From NCBI GenBank assembly GCA_003140115.1, contig PLIQ01000118.1:1-14161 (forward strand): a DNA stretch of 14,161 nucleotides, given 5' to 3'. Source of the stretch: Actinomycetota bacterium. GTDB taxonomy: Bacteria; Actinomycetota; Actinomycetes; Streptosporangiales; Streptosporangiaceae. Each line of letters opens with the position of its first letter. Position 1 is the first letter of the stretch. Below are positions 1 through 6,990 of the stretch, piece by piece. The notes below the pieces were generated by a model, which saw only the letters and a program-made list of their open reading frames with translations, did not search any database and had not been told where the DNA came from. The position numbers and the translations under genes were made by a program.

Positions 1-663
1 TTCTCCATCTTGACCAAGGGCACCTTGATCTTGCGGGACATCGACCTGCTCGCGGAGGCGGCCGAGATCACCGACGTGGGGCTGAACGTCTCGGTCGGAT
101 TTATCGATAAAGAGCTATGGCGATCCGTCGAGCCCGGCACGCCTGCCCCGGCCCGTCGGCTCGAGGCGTGCGCGACCTTGAACGAGCGCGGGCTGGGCTG
201 CGGCGTGCTCATGGGGCCGGTGGTGCCGTTCCTGTCCGACTCCCCCGCCCAGCTCGACGCGGCCGTCAGCCAGATCGCGGCGGCCGGCGCCACGCACGTG
301 ATGCCCATCGTGCTGCATCTGCGCCCGGGCACCCGGGACTGGTTCTTCCGCTGGCTGGGTGCCCATCACCCCGGCCTGGTCGGCCGGTACCTGGACCTGT
401 ACGGCCGGGGCGCGTACGCCCCGAAGTCCTACCAGGCCAAGATCGCGGGCCAGGTCCGCGAGCTCGCTGACAAGCACGGCATCGGCCGGCCGAGGCCCGG
501 CCTCGGTCACGGCCGGCGACCGGTGCCCGAGCGGCCGACCGCGCAGGCTGTCGGGGCCCCCGCGCCGGCCTCCCGGGCCCCCGCGCAGGCTTCCGGGGCC
601 CCCGCAGCGGCCGATCCCGTGCGCCTCTCCCCCGCATCATCCGAGCAGCTCACCCTGCTCTGA
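1..663 (+). CDS. Rv2578c-family radical SAM protein, C-terminal part (5' end outside window)
   Basis: The frame is open from base 1 and reads FSILTKGTLILRDIDLL, so this is the last 220 residues of a longer protein; the N-terminal CxxxCxxC [4Fe-4S]/SAM motif lies off the left edge. What remains matches the C-terminal half of the radical SAM barrel of the Rv2578c/SplB-like group: TK(S/G)-LILRD, a V-S-V-G-F strand, then EP-TPAPARRLEA, a G-GVLMGPVVPFLSD strand and a late LGAHHPGLVGRYLDLYG helix. The true substrate of this family is not established. From about residue 160 the protein turns into a Pro/Ala/Arg-rich tail containing three 7-residue repeats, which looks disordered and lineage-specific. 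It ends with TGA at 661-663, well separated from the next gene. Family assignment rests on recalled family features, not a search. Confidence 0.82.
   Translation, partial: FSILTKGTLILRDIDLLAEAAEITDVGLNVSVGFIDKELWRSVEPGTPAPARRLEACATLNERGLGCGVLMGPVVPFLSDSPAQLDAAVSQIAAAGATHVMPIVLHLRPGTRDWFFRWLGAHHPGLVGRYLDLYGRGAYAPKSYQAKIAGQVRELADKHGIGRPRPGLGHGRRPVPERPTAQAVGAPAPASRAPAQASGAPAAADPVRLSPASSEQLTLL
541..603 (+). repeat. Three tandem 21-bp units in the tail of the radical SAM gene
   Basis: Three consecutive 21-base units lie at 541-561, 562-582 and 583-603. Each begins GCGC(A/C)GGC and ends CGGGGCCCCC or CCGGGCCCCC. They are in frame and encode AQAVGAP, APASRAP and AQASGAP, followed by a decayed fourth start (GCAGCGGCC). 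Copies differ at a few positions, so the array is not freshly expanded. The unit is a multiple of three, so copy-number change would keep the frame. Confidence 0.8.
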
Positions 664-716
664 AGCCCACCGGGCGCCGCGCCGAGGCCGGCGAACGCGC
701 CCATCGGCAAAAAACG

Positions 717-743
717 GGTTGTCGCCGGAACCGATCCCTTTTT
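717..743 (+). terminator. Weak terminator candidate after the radical SAM gene
   Basis: GGTT (717-720) can pair with AACC (729-732) around an 8-base loop, followed shortly by CCCTTTTT. The stem is only 4 bp, so this is marginal. A second small hairpin (CGCCG 680-684, loop AGGC, CGGCG 689-693) lies closer to the stop but has no T tract. Either could end transcription before the MMPL promoter region, but neither is convincing. Confidence 0.2.
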
Positions 744-810
744 AGGGTAAGCAGGCCAGCTTCCTAGGATTTTGTCTGGATGTGATCGCCCACAGCGAAA
801 TCGCGCAATT

Positions 811-849
811 CGCGATACAGCTTGACAGGGGAACATGACGCGATACATC
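811..849 (+). promoter_or_regulatory. Candidate promoter with flanking 9-bp direct repeats, upstream of the MMPL gene
   Basis: A perfect -35 hexamer TTGACA lies at 822-827. Sixteen bases later, 844-849 reads TACATC, a poor but possible -10. The 9-mer CGCGATACA occurs at 811-819, just before the -35, and again at 839-847, overlapping the -10; copies start 28 bp apart. A TCGCG-CAATT-CGCGA inverted repeat (801-815) adjoins the first copy. This layout would suit a repressor or activator binding on one helix face, and actinobacterial MMPL exporters are often under TetR-type control. If transcription starts near 856, the ATG at 835 is excluded and the GTG at 889 is favoured. Hexamers and repeats are seen; the function is inferred. 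Confidence 0.4.
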
Positions 850-888
850 GTATTTTCTAGGAAAAACTTCAGAGAGCAGGAGGACGAC

Positions 889-3171
889 GTGGCACGCGGC
901 TCCACGGGGGCGCCCCGTAACACGCCAGATCCTGATGTCCCCGCCGCCGGCGGGGACATCAGGACGGCTCAGACGCAAGAGACTCAGGAACGGGGAGCAC
1001 GCCATCGGCAGACTAGGCCGGGCGGCCCGCAGACATCACCAGACCAAGGCAAGCCGCGGGGCATAGACCGGCTGATCGCCATCGTTTGCGGCAGGCGAAC
1101 CAAGTGGGTTGTCGTCGTGTTCTGGCTCGTGGTCATCGCAGCCTTGGGCTCGCTGGCCGGGAAGCTGCAGGGAGCGGAGAAGAACGACGCCTCTTCGTAC
1201 CTGCCCGCATCGGCCGAATCGACCCAGGAACTCAACGAGCAGTCCATCTTCCAGAACAAGAACTACAACCCGGCCCTGGTCGTCTACGTCCGCGATAGCG
1301 GGATTACCTCGGCCGACCTGGCCAAGGCGGATGCGGACGCCCGGTCCTTTGCCTCGCTGGGTGTGGTAGATGGGCGGGTTGCGCCGCCGACGGTGTCCGC
1401 GGACCACAAGGCAATCGAGACCGTTGTCGGCTCGGACCTCGGTTACAACAGTGACCTGAGCGGCTTCATCACGACCGTACAGACCACGGCGACCAAGAAT
1501 GCCGACGGGCTCAGCGTCTACATCGGCGGGCCCGCTGCCAGCGCGAACGACGAGCTCAAGATCTTCAAGGGCATCGACTCCACCCTGCTGTACGCGGCTT
1601 TGGGTGTGGTCATCGTGCTCTTGCTGCTGACCTACCGAAGTCCGGTGCTATGGCTGATGCCGATCATTTCGGCGGGTGTAGCCCTGACCGTCGCCGAGGC
1701 GGTCATCTACCTGCTTGTCCGGCACGCCAACCTGACCGTCAACGGGCAAAGCGGGGGCATCCTGGTCGTCCTGGTCATCGGCGCGAGTACGGACTACGCG
1801 CTGCTCCTGGTGGCCAGGTACCGGGAGGAGTTGCGCAGACACTCCGATCGGCACCAGGCCATGGCGATCGCTCTGCACCGGGCGGGGCCGGCCATCATCG
1901 CCAGCGGGCTGACCGTCGTGACCGGGATGCTCTGCCTGCTGGCCGCTGAATCCAACGACATCTCTGGGCTGGGCCCGGTCGCGGCCATCGGCGTCGGCGT
2001 CGGCCTGATCTCGATGATCACCCTGCTGCCCGCGCTGCTGGTCGTCTTCGGCCGGTGGATCTTCTGGCCGGTCCGGCCGAGGTACGGCACAGCGGAACCG
2101 ACCAGCCGCGGGCTATGGTCCCGAGTCGGCCAGCTCATCAGCCGCAGCCCGCGTGGCGTGTGGGTGGTCACGGTCATCCTGCTCGCCGCTGGCTCGGCCG
2201 GCCTGATCGGGTTCAAGTTCGGGACGCTTACTACGGCCCAGTCGTTCCGCGGCACTCCGGCCTCAGTCACCGCTCAGAACGTACTGGCCAAGTACTTCCC
2301 GGCCGGTTCCGGTGAGCCCGTGCAGGTGATCTCCACCGCGGGCAGTACGGGGGCGGTCAGGACAGCGCTGGCCGATACACCGGGAATCGCGTCGGTCACA
2401 GCGCCGGTGACCAAAGACGGCTTGTCCTTCTTGCAGGCGACGATGATCCCGGCGCCGGACAGCCCGGCCGCCTACACGCTGGTGGACAAGATACGCAGCA
2501 CCGTCCACGCCATCCCTGGCGCCGACGCGAAGGTAGGCGGCGGCACTGCCATCAACCAGGACGTGGAGACGGCCGCGGCTCATGACCGGGACGTGGAAAT
2601 TCCGCTCATCCTCGGCGTGGTGCTGCTCATCCTCGGCCTGCTGCTCCGGGCGATCGTGGCGCCGCTCGTGCTCATCGTCACCGTGGTGCTCTCGTTCGGC
2701 GCGGCGCTGGGCATATCCTCGCTGTTCTTCAGCCACGTGTTCGGGTTCGCAGGCGCCGACACCTCGGTGCCGCTGCTCGTCTTCGTGTTCCTGGTGGCCC
2801 TCGGCATCGACTACAACATCTTCTTGATGACCCGCATACGGGAGGAGTCGATCCGGTCCGGGACCCGCCGTGGCGCCCTAGCCGGCCTGGCCGCCACCGG
2901 TGGCGTGATCACCTCGGCGGGCCTGGTGCTGGCCGGCACCTTCGCGGTGCTGGGCACGCTGCCGCTGGTGGAGTTCACCGAGATTGGGTTCGCGGTCGCG
3001 CTCGGCGTGCTGCTGGACACGATCATCGTCAGGTCAGTGCTCGTGACCGCGCTGACCTTGGACATCGGGCGGCACATGTGGTGGCCGAGTGCGCTCTCGC
3101 ACCCGGCCGGGCTGGCCCGGGGGGACGACCCCCCGGAACCCCCCGGCCGGTCAGTGACGGACGGCACCTAG
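889..3171 (+). CDS. MMPL/RND-family transporter
   Basis: A 760-residue inner-membrane exporter of the MmpL/ActII-3 type, probably driven by the proton gradient; cargo unknown. The first membrane helix is at about residues 73-91, followed by an outside domain, then a helix bundle (about 232-392) with the proton-relay pair Asp302-Tyr303 in GASTDYALLLVARYREE. The second half repeats this: helix near 423-442, a second outside domain, and a bundle (about 571-723) with Asp641-Tyr642 in GIDYNIFLMTRIREE. Both conserved DY pairs are present, so it looks functional. I chose GTG 889 because AGGAGG (878-883) sits 5 bases upstream. An in-frame ATG at 835 has only AGGGG close by, and codons 835-888 lack the G/C third-position bias of the genes here. 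Residues 1-55 are poorly conserved in style and contain a perfect hairpin. The isochorismate synthase gene follows 43 bases after the stop, so the two may share a transcript and the cargo could be an isochorismate-derived metabolite; that is inference. Confidence 0.9.
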   Translation: MARGSTGAPRNTPDPDVPAAGGDIRTAQTQETQERGARHRQTRPGGPQTSPDQGKPRGIDRLIAIVCGRRTKWVVVVFWLVVIAALGSLAGKLQGAEKNDASSYLPASAESTQELNEQSIFQNKNYNPALVVYVRDSGITSADLAKADADARSFASLGVVDGRVAPPTVSADHKAIETVVGSDLGYNSDLSGFITTVQTTATKNADGLSVYIGGPAASANDELKIFKGIDSTLLYAALGVVIVLLLLTYRSPVLWLMPIISAGVALTVAEAVIYLLVRHANLTVNGQSGGILVVLVIGASTDYALLLVARYREELRRHSDRHQAMAIALHRAGPAIIASGLTVVTGMLCLLAAESNDISGLGPVAAIGVGVGLISMITLLPALLVVFGRWIFWPVRPRYGTAEPTSRGLWSRVGQLISRSPRGVWVVTVILLAAGSAGLIGFKFGTLTTAQSFRGTPASVTAQNVLAKYFPAGSGEPVQVISTAGSTGAVRTALADTPGIASVTAPVTKDGLSFLQATMIPAPDSPAAYTLVDKIRSTVHAIPGADAKVGGGTAINQDVETAAAHDRDVEIPLILGVVLLILGLLLRAIVAPLVLIVTVVLSFGAALGISSLFFSHVFGFAGADTSVPLLVFVFLVALGIDYNIFLMTRIREESIRSGTRRGALAGLAATGGVITSAGLVLAGTFAVLGTLPLVEFTEIGFAVALGVLLDTIIVRSVLVTALTLDIGRHMWWPSALSHPAGLARGDDPPEPPGRSVTDGT
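931..963. repeat. Perfect 15-bp inverted repeat (3-base loop) in the 5' coding end of the MMPL gene
   Basis: Left arm CCTGATGTCCCCGCC (931-945) is the exact reverse complement of the right arm GGCGGGGACATCAGG (949-963), separated by GCC. It begins 43 bases after the GTG start and encodes roughly PDVPAAGGDIR. Such a stem would be very stable in RNA and might pause ribosomes or attenuate transcription; as DNA it could be a palindromic protein-binding site or a captured short repeat. No T tract follows. The pairing is seen directly; any role is open. Confidence 0.8.
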
Positions 3172-3214
3172 AATGTGGGTTCGTGGCGGGTGATCGGGTA
3201 ACGCGGACGGTAGC

Positions 3215-4486
3215 GTGGCGGTGCTGAGCCGCCCGGACGCCGGGCGGCTTACCGTCCGCACCGTGCCGGTCCCCGATCCCGGGGATCTCCTCGCGCAGCT
3301 ACCGCAGCCGGACGCGGTGGCCTGGGTCCACCGCGGCGCGGGCCTGGTCGGCTGGGGCGAGGCGGCCCGGGTCACGCTTCCGGCCGGCGAGGACAGGTTC
3401 ACCGCCGGGGAAAAGTGGCACCGATCCCTGTTCGACGCCGCGGACATCGAGGACCGAGTACGGGTGCGCGGCACCGGCCCCGTCGCGTTCGGCGCGTTCA
3501 CCTTCGACGCGTCGTCCGAAGGATCGGTACTGATCGTCCCGCGTATCCTGCTCGGCCGCGATGGCCGGGGCCTGGCCTGGGTCACCACCGTGACCGAAGG
3601 CGGTCAGCCCGGGCCCGGGGACTGGCCCTTCGGGGAAAGCGTCGTGCCGGCGCAGGCCCCGGCCAAGGTCCGCTGGCACGATGGCAGCCTGCCCGCGCCC
3701 CAGTGGGAGCAGGCCGTGGCCCAGGCCGTCGCGGCGATCAAGGCGGGCAGCCTGCGCAAGGTGGTCCTCGCCCAGGACCAGTTCGCCACGGCCGCCGACC
3801 CTATCGACCCGCGGGTCCTGCTGCAGCGGCTGGCCGCCCGCTATCCCGAGTGCTACACCTACGCCTGCGACGGCATGATCGGGGCCACCCCGGAACTGCT
3901 CATCCAGCAGGCCGGCCGTGAGGTCAGCGCGCTGGTGCTGGCCGGTACGGCACCTCGCGGCGGTGACCCGGCCGAGGACGAGGCGCTCGGCGCCGGGCTG
4001 CTGGCCTCGGCCAAGGACACCGAGGAACACGCCTACGCGGTCACCTCGATGCGCGACGCGCTCGGACCGCTCTGCGACGCGCTCGACGTCGAGGCGCACC
4101 CGTCCCTGCTGAAGCTGCCGAACCTGCAGCACCTGGGCACCTGGGTCCGGGGCACGCTCGCCGCGGACGGCGCGCCCCGGTCGGCGCTGGCCCTGGCGGC
4201 GGCGGTCCACCCCACCGCCGCGGTCTGCGGCACTCCCACCGGCGCCGCGTTCGAGCTCATCCGCGAACTCGAGCACATGGACCGGGAGCGCTACGCGGGA
4301 CCGGTCGGCTGGGTGGACGCCGACGGCAACGGCGAGTGGGGCATCGCCCTGCGCTGCGCGCAGCTTTCCGGCCGCACCGCCCGCCTGTTCGCCGGTTGCG
4401 GCATCGTCGCGGGTTCGGATCCCGCCGCCGAGCTCGCCGAGGCCCAGGTCAAATTCCGGCCCATGCGCGGCGCCCTCGAGGGCTAA
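3215..4486 (+). CDS. Isochorismate synthase (MenF/EntC family)
   Basis: A 423-residue cytosolic enzyme of the chorismate-binding family, expected to convert chorismate to isochorismate with Mg2+. Compared with E. coli EntC, the general-base Lys is K182 in RKVVLAQ and the general-acid Glu is E227 in IGATPELL. LAGTAPRG follows at 242-249, the metal/substrate Glu lies in KDTEEH (E271), then HPTAAVCGTPTGAA (332-345), GNGEWGIALR (371-380) and LFAGCGIVAGSDPAAELAEAQVK (391-413), with E406/E409 at the last metal site. All core residues are present and the length is normal, so it should be active. The GTG start is the first usable one after an in-frame TGA at 3191; its ribosome-binding site is weak. 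Isochorismate feeds menaquinone, or catechol/salicylate siderophores. No other men or siderophore gene is in view, so menF versus entC/dhbC is left open. Menaquinone supply would fit the nearby CO dehydrogenase genes. Confidence 0.9.
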   Translation: MAVLSRPDAGRLTVRTVPVPDPGDLLAQLPQPDAVAWVHRGAGLVGWGEAARVTLPAGEDRFTAGEKWHRSLFDAADIEDRVRVRGTGPVAFGAFTFDASSEGSVLIVPRILLGRDGRGLAWVTTVTEGGQPGPGDWPFGESVVPAQAPAKVRWHDGSLPAPQWEQAVAQAVAAIKAGSLRKVVLAQDQFATAADPIDPRVLLQRLAARYPECYTYACDGMIGATPELLIQQAGREVSALVLAGTAPRGGDPAEDEALGAGLLASAKDTEEHAYAVTSMRDALGPLCDALDVEAHPSLLKLPNLQHLGTWVRGTLAADGAPRSALALAAAVHPTAAVCGTPTGAAFELIRELEHMDRERYAGPVGWVDADGNGEWGIALRCAQLSGRTARLFAGCGIVAGSDPAAELAEAQVKFRPMRGALEG

Positions 4487-4538
4487 GCCGAGGTGCGGAA
4501 GGGCGCCTGGCGATAAGAGAACCCTTAATCCGATGTCG

Positions 4539-4573
4539 CCTGCCCGACGAGCAGGACTTACAGTCGGGAGGAG
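4539..4573 (+). promoter_or_regulatory. Leader with two mutually exclusive small hairpins and an unassigned strong ribosome-binding site
   Basis: In the 131-base gap before the next gene, CCTGC (4539-4543) can pair with GCAGG (4551-4555). Alternatively CCCGAC (4543-4548) can pair with GTCGGG (4563-4568); the two cannot form together. The second stem runs into GGGAGGAG (4566-4573), a near-ideal ribosome-binding site. No start codon in the frame of the downstream gene matches it: the nearest, GTG 4584, opens a different frame. A TACAGT at 4559-4564 resembles a -10 box but lacks a good -35. Stems are short and a role is speculative. Confidence 0.2.
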
Positions 4574-4617
4574 ACATATCGGCGTGCGCGGCCAGCGCGA
4601 CAGGGAGGCTCCGGCAG

Positions 4618-4890
4618 ATGAGCGGCGACACCCAAGAGGTCCTCGGCGTGCTCCGCGAGGTGTGGAGTGCCCAGGGGCAGACCGCGGAGGACATCGAGGA
4701 GGCCTGCGGGCCGGGCAAGTCCTGCCAGCGGATGACCGACGTGGGCTTCGAGGGCCTGGCCGAGGAGACCGACGGCGATCTGCGCCTGGCCTGGCGGACC
4801 CAGCTGGCCCGCGAGGGGAAGCTGAACCAGGGTGCGGGCAGCGTGCGGGACCTCGTCCTGCCGCCCGCCGGCGGATCCGAATCCCGCTAG
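4618..4890 (+). CDS. Hypothetical protein, 90 residues, immediately upstream of coxD
   Basis: I do not recognise this protein. It is soluble-looking and acidic in its N-terminal half (TAEDIEEACGPGKSC), with two Cys (about residues 30 and 36) seven positions apart, and a mostly helical profile; there is no signal peptide or membrane segment. The ATG at 4618 has AGGGAGG at 4602-4608, 9 bases upstream. Codons have the strong G/C third-position bias of neighbouring genes, whereas the competing frame here is an Arg/Gly/Pro-rich shadow, so I judge it a real gene. It ends 32 bases before the coxD start, so it probably shares the coxDE transcript. It may be a small accessory or regulator of CO dehydrogenase maturation, but nothing in the sequence proves that. 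Confidence 0.65.
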   Translation: MSGDTQEVLGVLREVWSAQGQTAEDIEEACGPGKSCQRMTDVGFEGLAEETDGDLRLAWRTQLAREGKLNQGAGSVRDLVLPPAGGSESR

Positions 4891-4922
4891 CCGCGGCCGC
4901 GGACGGCGTGGAGAACGGCCGA

Positions 4923-5801
4923 ATGGAGGGCCCGGGGTCCGTCGGCGAGCTGACCGAGACCCTGCGCCAGGGTGGTTACCTGGCCGATCGCGGGCTGTCC
5001 ACGGCGCTGTTCGTGGCCCTGTCGCTGGACCGCCCCATCCTGCTCGAGGGCGAGGTCGGGGTCGGGAAGACCGAGGTGGCCAAGGTCATGGCGGCGGTCT
5101 TCGGCCGTAAGCTGATCCGGCTGCAATGCTACGAGGGCATCGATACCAACCAGGCGCTGTACGAGTGGGACTACGCCCGCCAGATGCTGCACATCCGGGC
5201 GCTGTCCGAGCATCAGGTGACCGACCCCGACGCGGTGGACAAGCTGTTCGGCCCGAAGTTCCTGCTGGAGCGGCCGCTGCTGGAAGCGGTGCGAGCCGGC
5301 GACCAGGCCGTGCTGTTGATCGACGAGATCGACCGGGCCGACGACGAGTTCGAGGCGTTCCTGCTCGAGGTGCTGTCGGACTTCCAGATCAGCATCCCCG
5401 AGATCGGCACGATCAAGGCGGCCAGTCCGCCGCTGGTGGTGCTCACCTCCAACCGCACCCGCGAGCTGCACGACGCGCTCAAGCGGCGCTGCCTGTACCA
5501 CTGGATCGGCTACCCGGCCGCGGAACGCGAGATCGAGATCGTCCTGATCCGCGAACCCGGCATCTCGGCGGCGCTGGCCGGCAAGGTGGTCACCGCCGTG
5601 CAGCGGCTGCGCGAGCTCGACCTGGCCAAGCCGCCCGGCGTGGCCGAGACCATCGACTGGGCCCGCACCCTGGATTTCCTCGGCGAGCGGGACCTGGCCA
5701 ACGCACGCGACACGCTGGGCGCCGTGGTCAAGGACCGGGACGATCTCGAGGTGGTCCTGGACAACCTGCAGGAGATCACCTCCGGTGCCCACCGCGCCTG
5801 A
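4923..5801 (+). CDS. coxD: CoxD, MoxR-type AAA+ ATPase for CO dehydrogenase maturation
   Basis: A 292-residue cytosolic AAA+ ATPase. Walker A is GEVGVGKT (43-50), Walker B LLIDEID (131-137), sensor 1 is Asn177 in VVLTSNRTREL, and the arginine-finger region is HDALKRRCLYHW (183-194). The TSNRTRELHDALKRRCLYHW block is characteristic of the CoxD branch of MoxR ATPases. In Oligotropha (Afipia) carboxidovorans CoxD is a membrane-associated chaperone needed to sulfurate the Mo site before copper insertion into CoxL. The ATG at 4923 follows TGGAGAA (4909-4915); GTG 4908 is an alternative start. The 3' end overlaps coxE by 17 bases, the usual coxDE pairing. The frame is open far upstream (to at least 4533), but that stretch is a shadow of the preceding gene. 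All ATPase motifs are intact. Confidence 0.93.
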   Translation: MEGPGSVGELTETLRQGGYLADRGLSTALFVALSLDRPILLEGEVGVGKTEVAKVMAAVFGRKLIRLQCYEGIDTNQALYEWDYARQMLHIRALSEHQVTDPDAVDKLFGPKFLLERPLLEAVRAGDQAVLLIDEIDRADDEFEAFLLEVLSDFQISIPEIGTIKAASPPLVVLTSNRTRELHDALKRRCLYHWIGYPAAEREIEIVLIREPGISAALAGKVVTAVQRLRELDLAKPPGVAETIDWARTLDFLGERDLANARDTLGAVVKDRDDLEVVLDNLQEITSGAHRA

Positions 5802-6927
5802 ACTGGAGCGCGTGCCGTTCACCGGGCTGCTGGTGAGGTTCGCGGGCGAACTGCGGGCGGCCGGGCTGGCCGTCGGCTCGGGCGACGTCTTGGTCTACTG
5901 CTCGGCGCTGACCCGGTTGAATCCGGCCGACCTGGTCGACCTGTACTGGGCGGGCCGGACCACGCTGGTGAGCCGGCACGACGACATCACCGTCTACGAC
6001 CAGGTTTTCCGCCGGTTCTTCCTCGGGGACGACGGCGAGGCCGGCGATCCGCTGACGCTCATGCTGCGGGCCTCGGCGGAGGCGCAGGGCGCGCTGGCCA
6101 TACCGTCTACCGAGCCGGGTGAGTCCGAACAGGAAGACGAGGCGATCCTGGGGTGGATGGCGTCGGACGTTGAGGCGCTCAAGCACAAGTCGTTCACCGC
6201 CTGCACGCCGGAGGAACTGGCGGCGCTGCGCCGGATCATGGCCCGGATCAAGCTGACCCCGCCGCGGCGCCGGACCCGGCGCGCCGCGCCCGCCCGGACC
6301 GGCGCCCGGCCCGATCCGCGGCGAACCGTCCGCGAAGCCATGCGCATGCACGGGGAGCCGGCCCGGCTGTACTGGCGGCGGCGAAAGGTCCGGCTGCGGC
6401 CGCTGATCCTCATCTTGGACATCTCGGGCTCGATGGCCGACTACTCGCGCAGCCTGCTGCAGTTCGCGCACTCTGCCGCCCGCTCGGGCGGACGGGTCGA
6501 GGTCTTCTGCTTCGGCACCCGGCTGACCCGGGTCACCGGTGCGATGGAATGCCGGCGCCCGGACGAGGCGCTGGAGCGGGCCGCGCGGGCCGCGTTCGAC
6601 TGGGACGGCGGCACCAGGATCGGTGACAGCCTGGAAGTCTTCATCCGGGACTGGGGCCGCCGCGGGCTGTGCCGGGGCGGCATCGTGGTGATCTGCTCCG
6701 ACGGCCTGGACCGAGGGGATCCCGCCGTGCTCGCCTCGGCGCTGGAGCGGCTGTCCCGGCTGAGCCACCGGCTGGTCTGGCTGAACCCCCACAAGGGCGA
6801 CGATCCCGGCTTCCGGCCCAGCACGCTCGGGATGATGATCGCGGCCCCGCACATCGACCTGCTGCTGTCCGGGCACGATCTGAGCAGCCTGGAGAAACTC
6901 GCCACCCTGCTGCCGGGACTGAATTAG
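5785..6927 (+). CDS. coxE: CoxE, von Willebrand factor A domain protein for CO dehydrogenase maturation
   Basis: A 380-residue VWA-domain protein of the CoxE family. A helical N-terminal region (about 1-155) leads into an Arg/Pro-rich linker (160-182), then the VWA domain. This carries a complete MIDAS metal site: Asp212-x-Ser214-x-Ser216 in LILDISGSM, Thr277 in DWDGGTRIGDSL and Asp306 in ICSDGLDRGDP. MoxR ATPases such as CoxD act with VWA partners, and in O. carboxidovorans CoxE works with CoxD and CoxF to introduce copper into the active site. The GTG 5785 start lies inside the end of coxD, with AGGAG at 5770-5774, 10 bases upstream, so translation is probably coupled. An internal GTG at 5812 would remove only nine residues. 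Confidence 0.93.
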   Translation: MPTAPELERVPFTGLLVRFAGELRAAGLAVGSGDVLVYCSALTRLNPADLVDLYWAGRTTLVSRHDDITVYDQVFRRFFLGDDGEAGDPLTLMLRASAEAQGALAIPSTEPGESEQEDEAILGWMASDVEALKHKSFTACTPEELAALRRIMARIKLTPPRRRTRRAAPARTGARPDPRRTVREAMRMHGEPARLYWRRRKVRLRPLILILDISGSMADYSRSLLQFAHSAARSGGRVEVFCFGTRLTRVTGAMECRRPDEALERAARAAFDWDGGTRIGDSLEVFIRDWGRRGLCRGGIVVICSDGLDRGDPAVLASALERLSRLSHRLVWLNPHKGDDPGFRPSTLGMMIAAPHIDLLLSGHDLSSLEKLATLLPGLN

Positions 6928-6990
6928 CCAGCCGCGGGCCACATCCTGGAGCCAATGCTTAACTGGGAACATGCCAGTGGAGAGTGCGCG

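Noticed and set aside
3169..3174. TAGAAT as a -10 box for the isochorismate synthase gene
   Set aside because: No -35 element at 16-18 bases, and the hexamer includes the MMPL stop codon.
3183..3227. A 14-codon mini-ORF (GTG 3183 to TGA) overlapping the isochorismate synthase start as a leader peptide
   Set aside because: No ribosome-binding site and no run of regulatory codons; short open stretches are expected by chance here.
3299..4276. A minus-strand open frame of 325 codons opposite the isochorismate synthase
   Set aside because: The opposite strand has all catalytic motifs of the enzyme; this frame has Arg/Gly/Gln-rich low-complexity composition.
4533..4922. N-terminal extension of CoxD from GTG 4584 or earlier
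   Set aside because: The translated stretch is an Arg/Gly/Pro-rich shadow of the 4618-4890 gene, and CoxD homology begins near residue 5 of the ATG 4923 form.
5776..6972. A minus-strand open frame of 398 codons opposite coxE
   Set aside because: Its composition is dominated by Arg, Gln, Gly and Pro with no recognisable fold, and coxE is clearly coding. The similar frame at 4887-5822 opposite coxD fails for the same reason.
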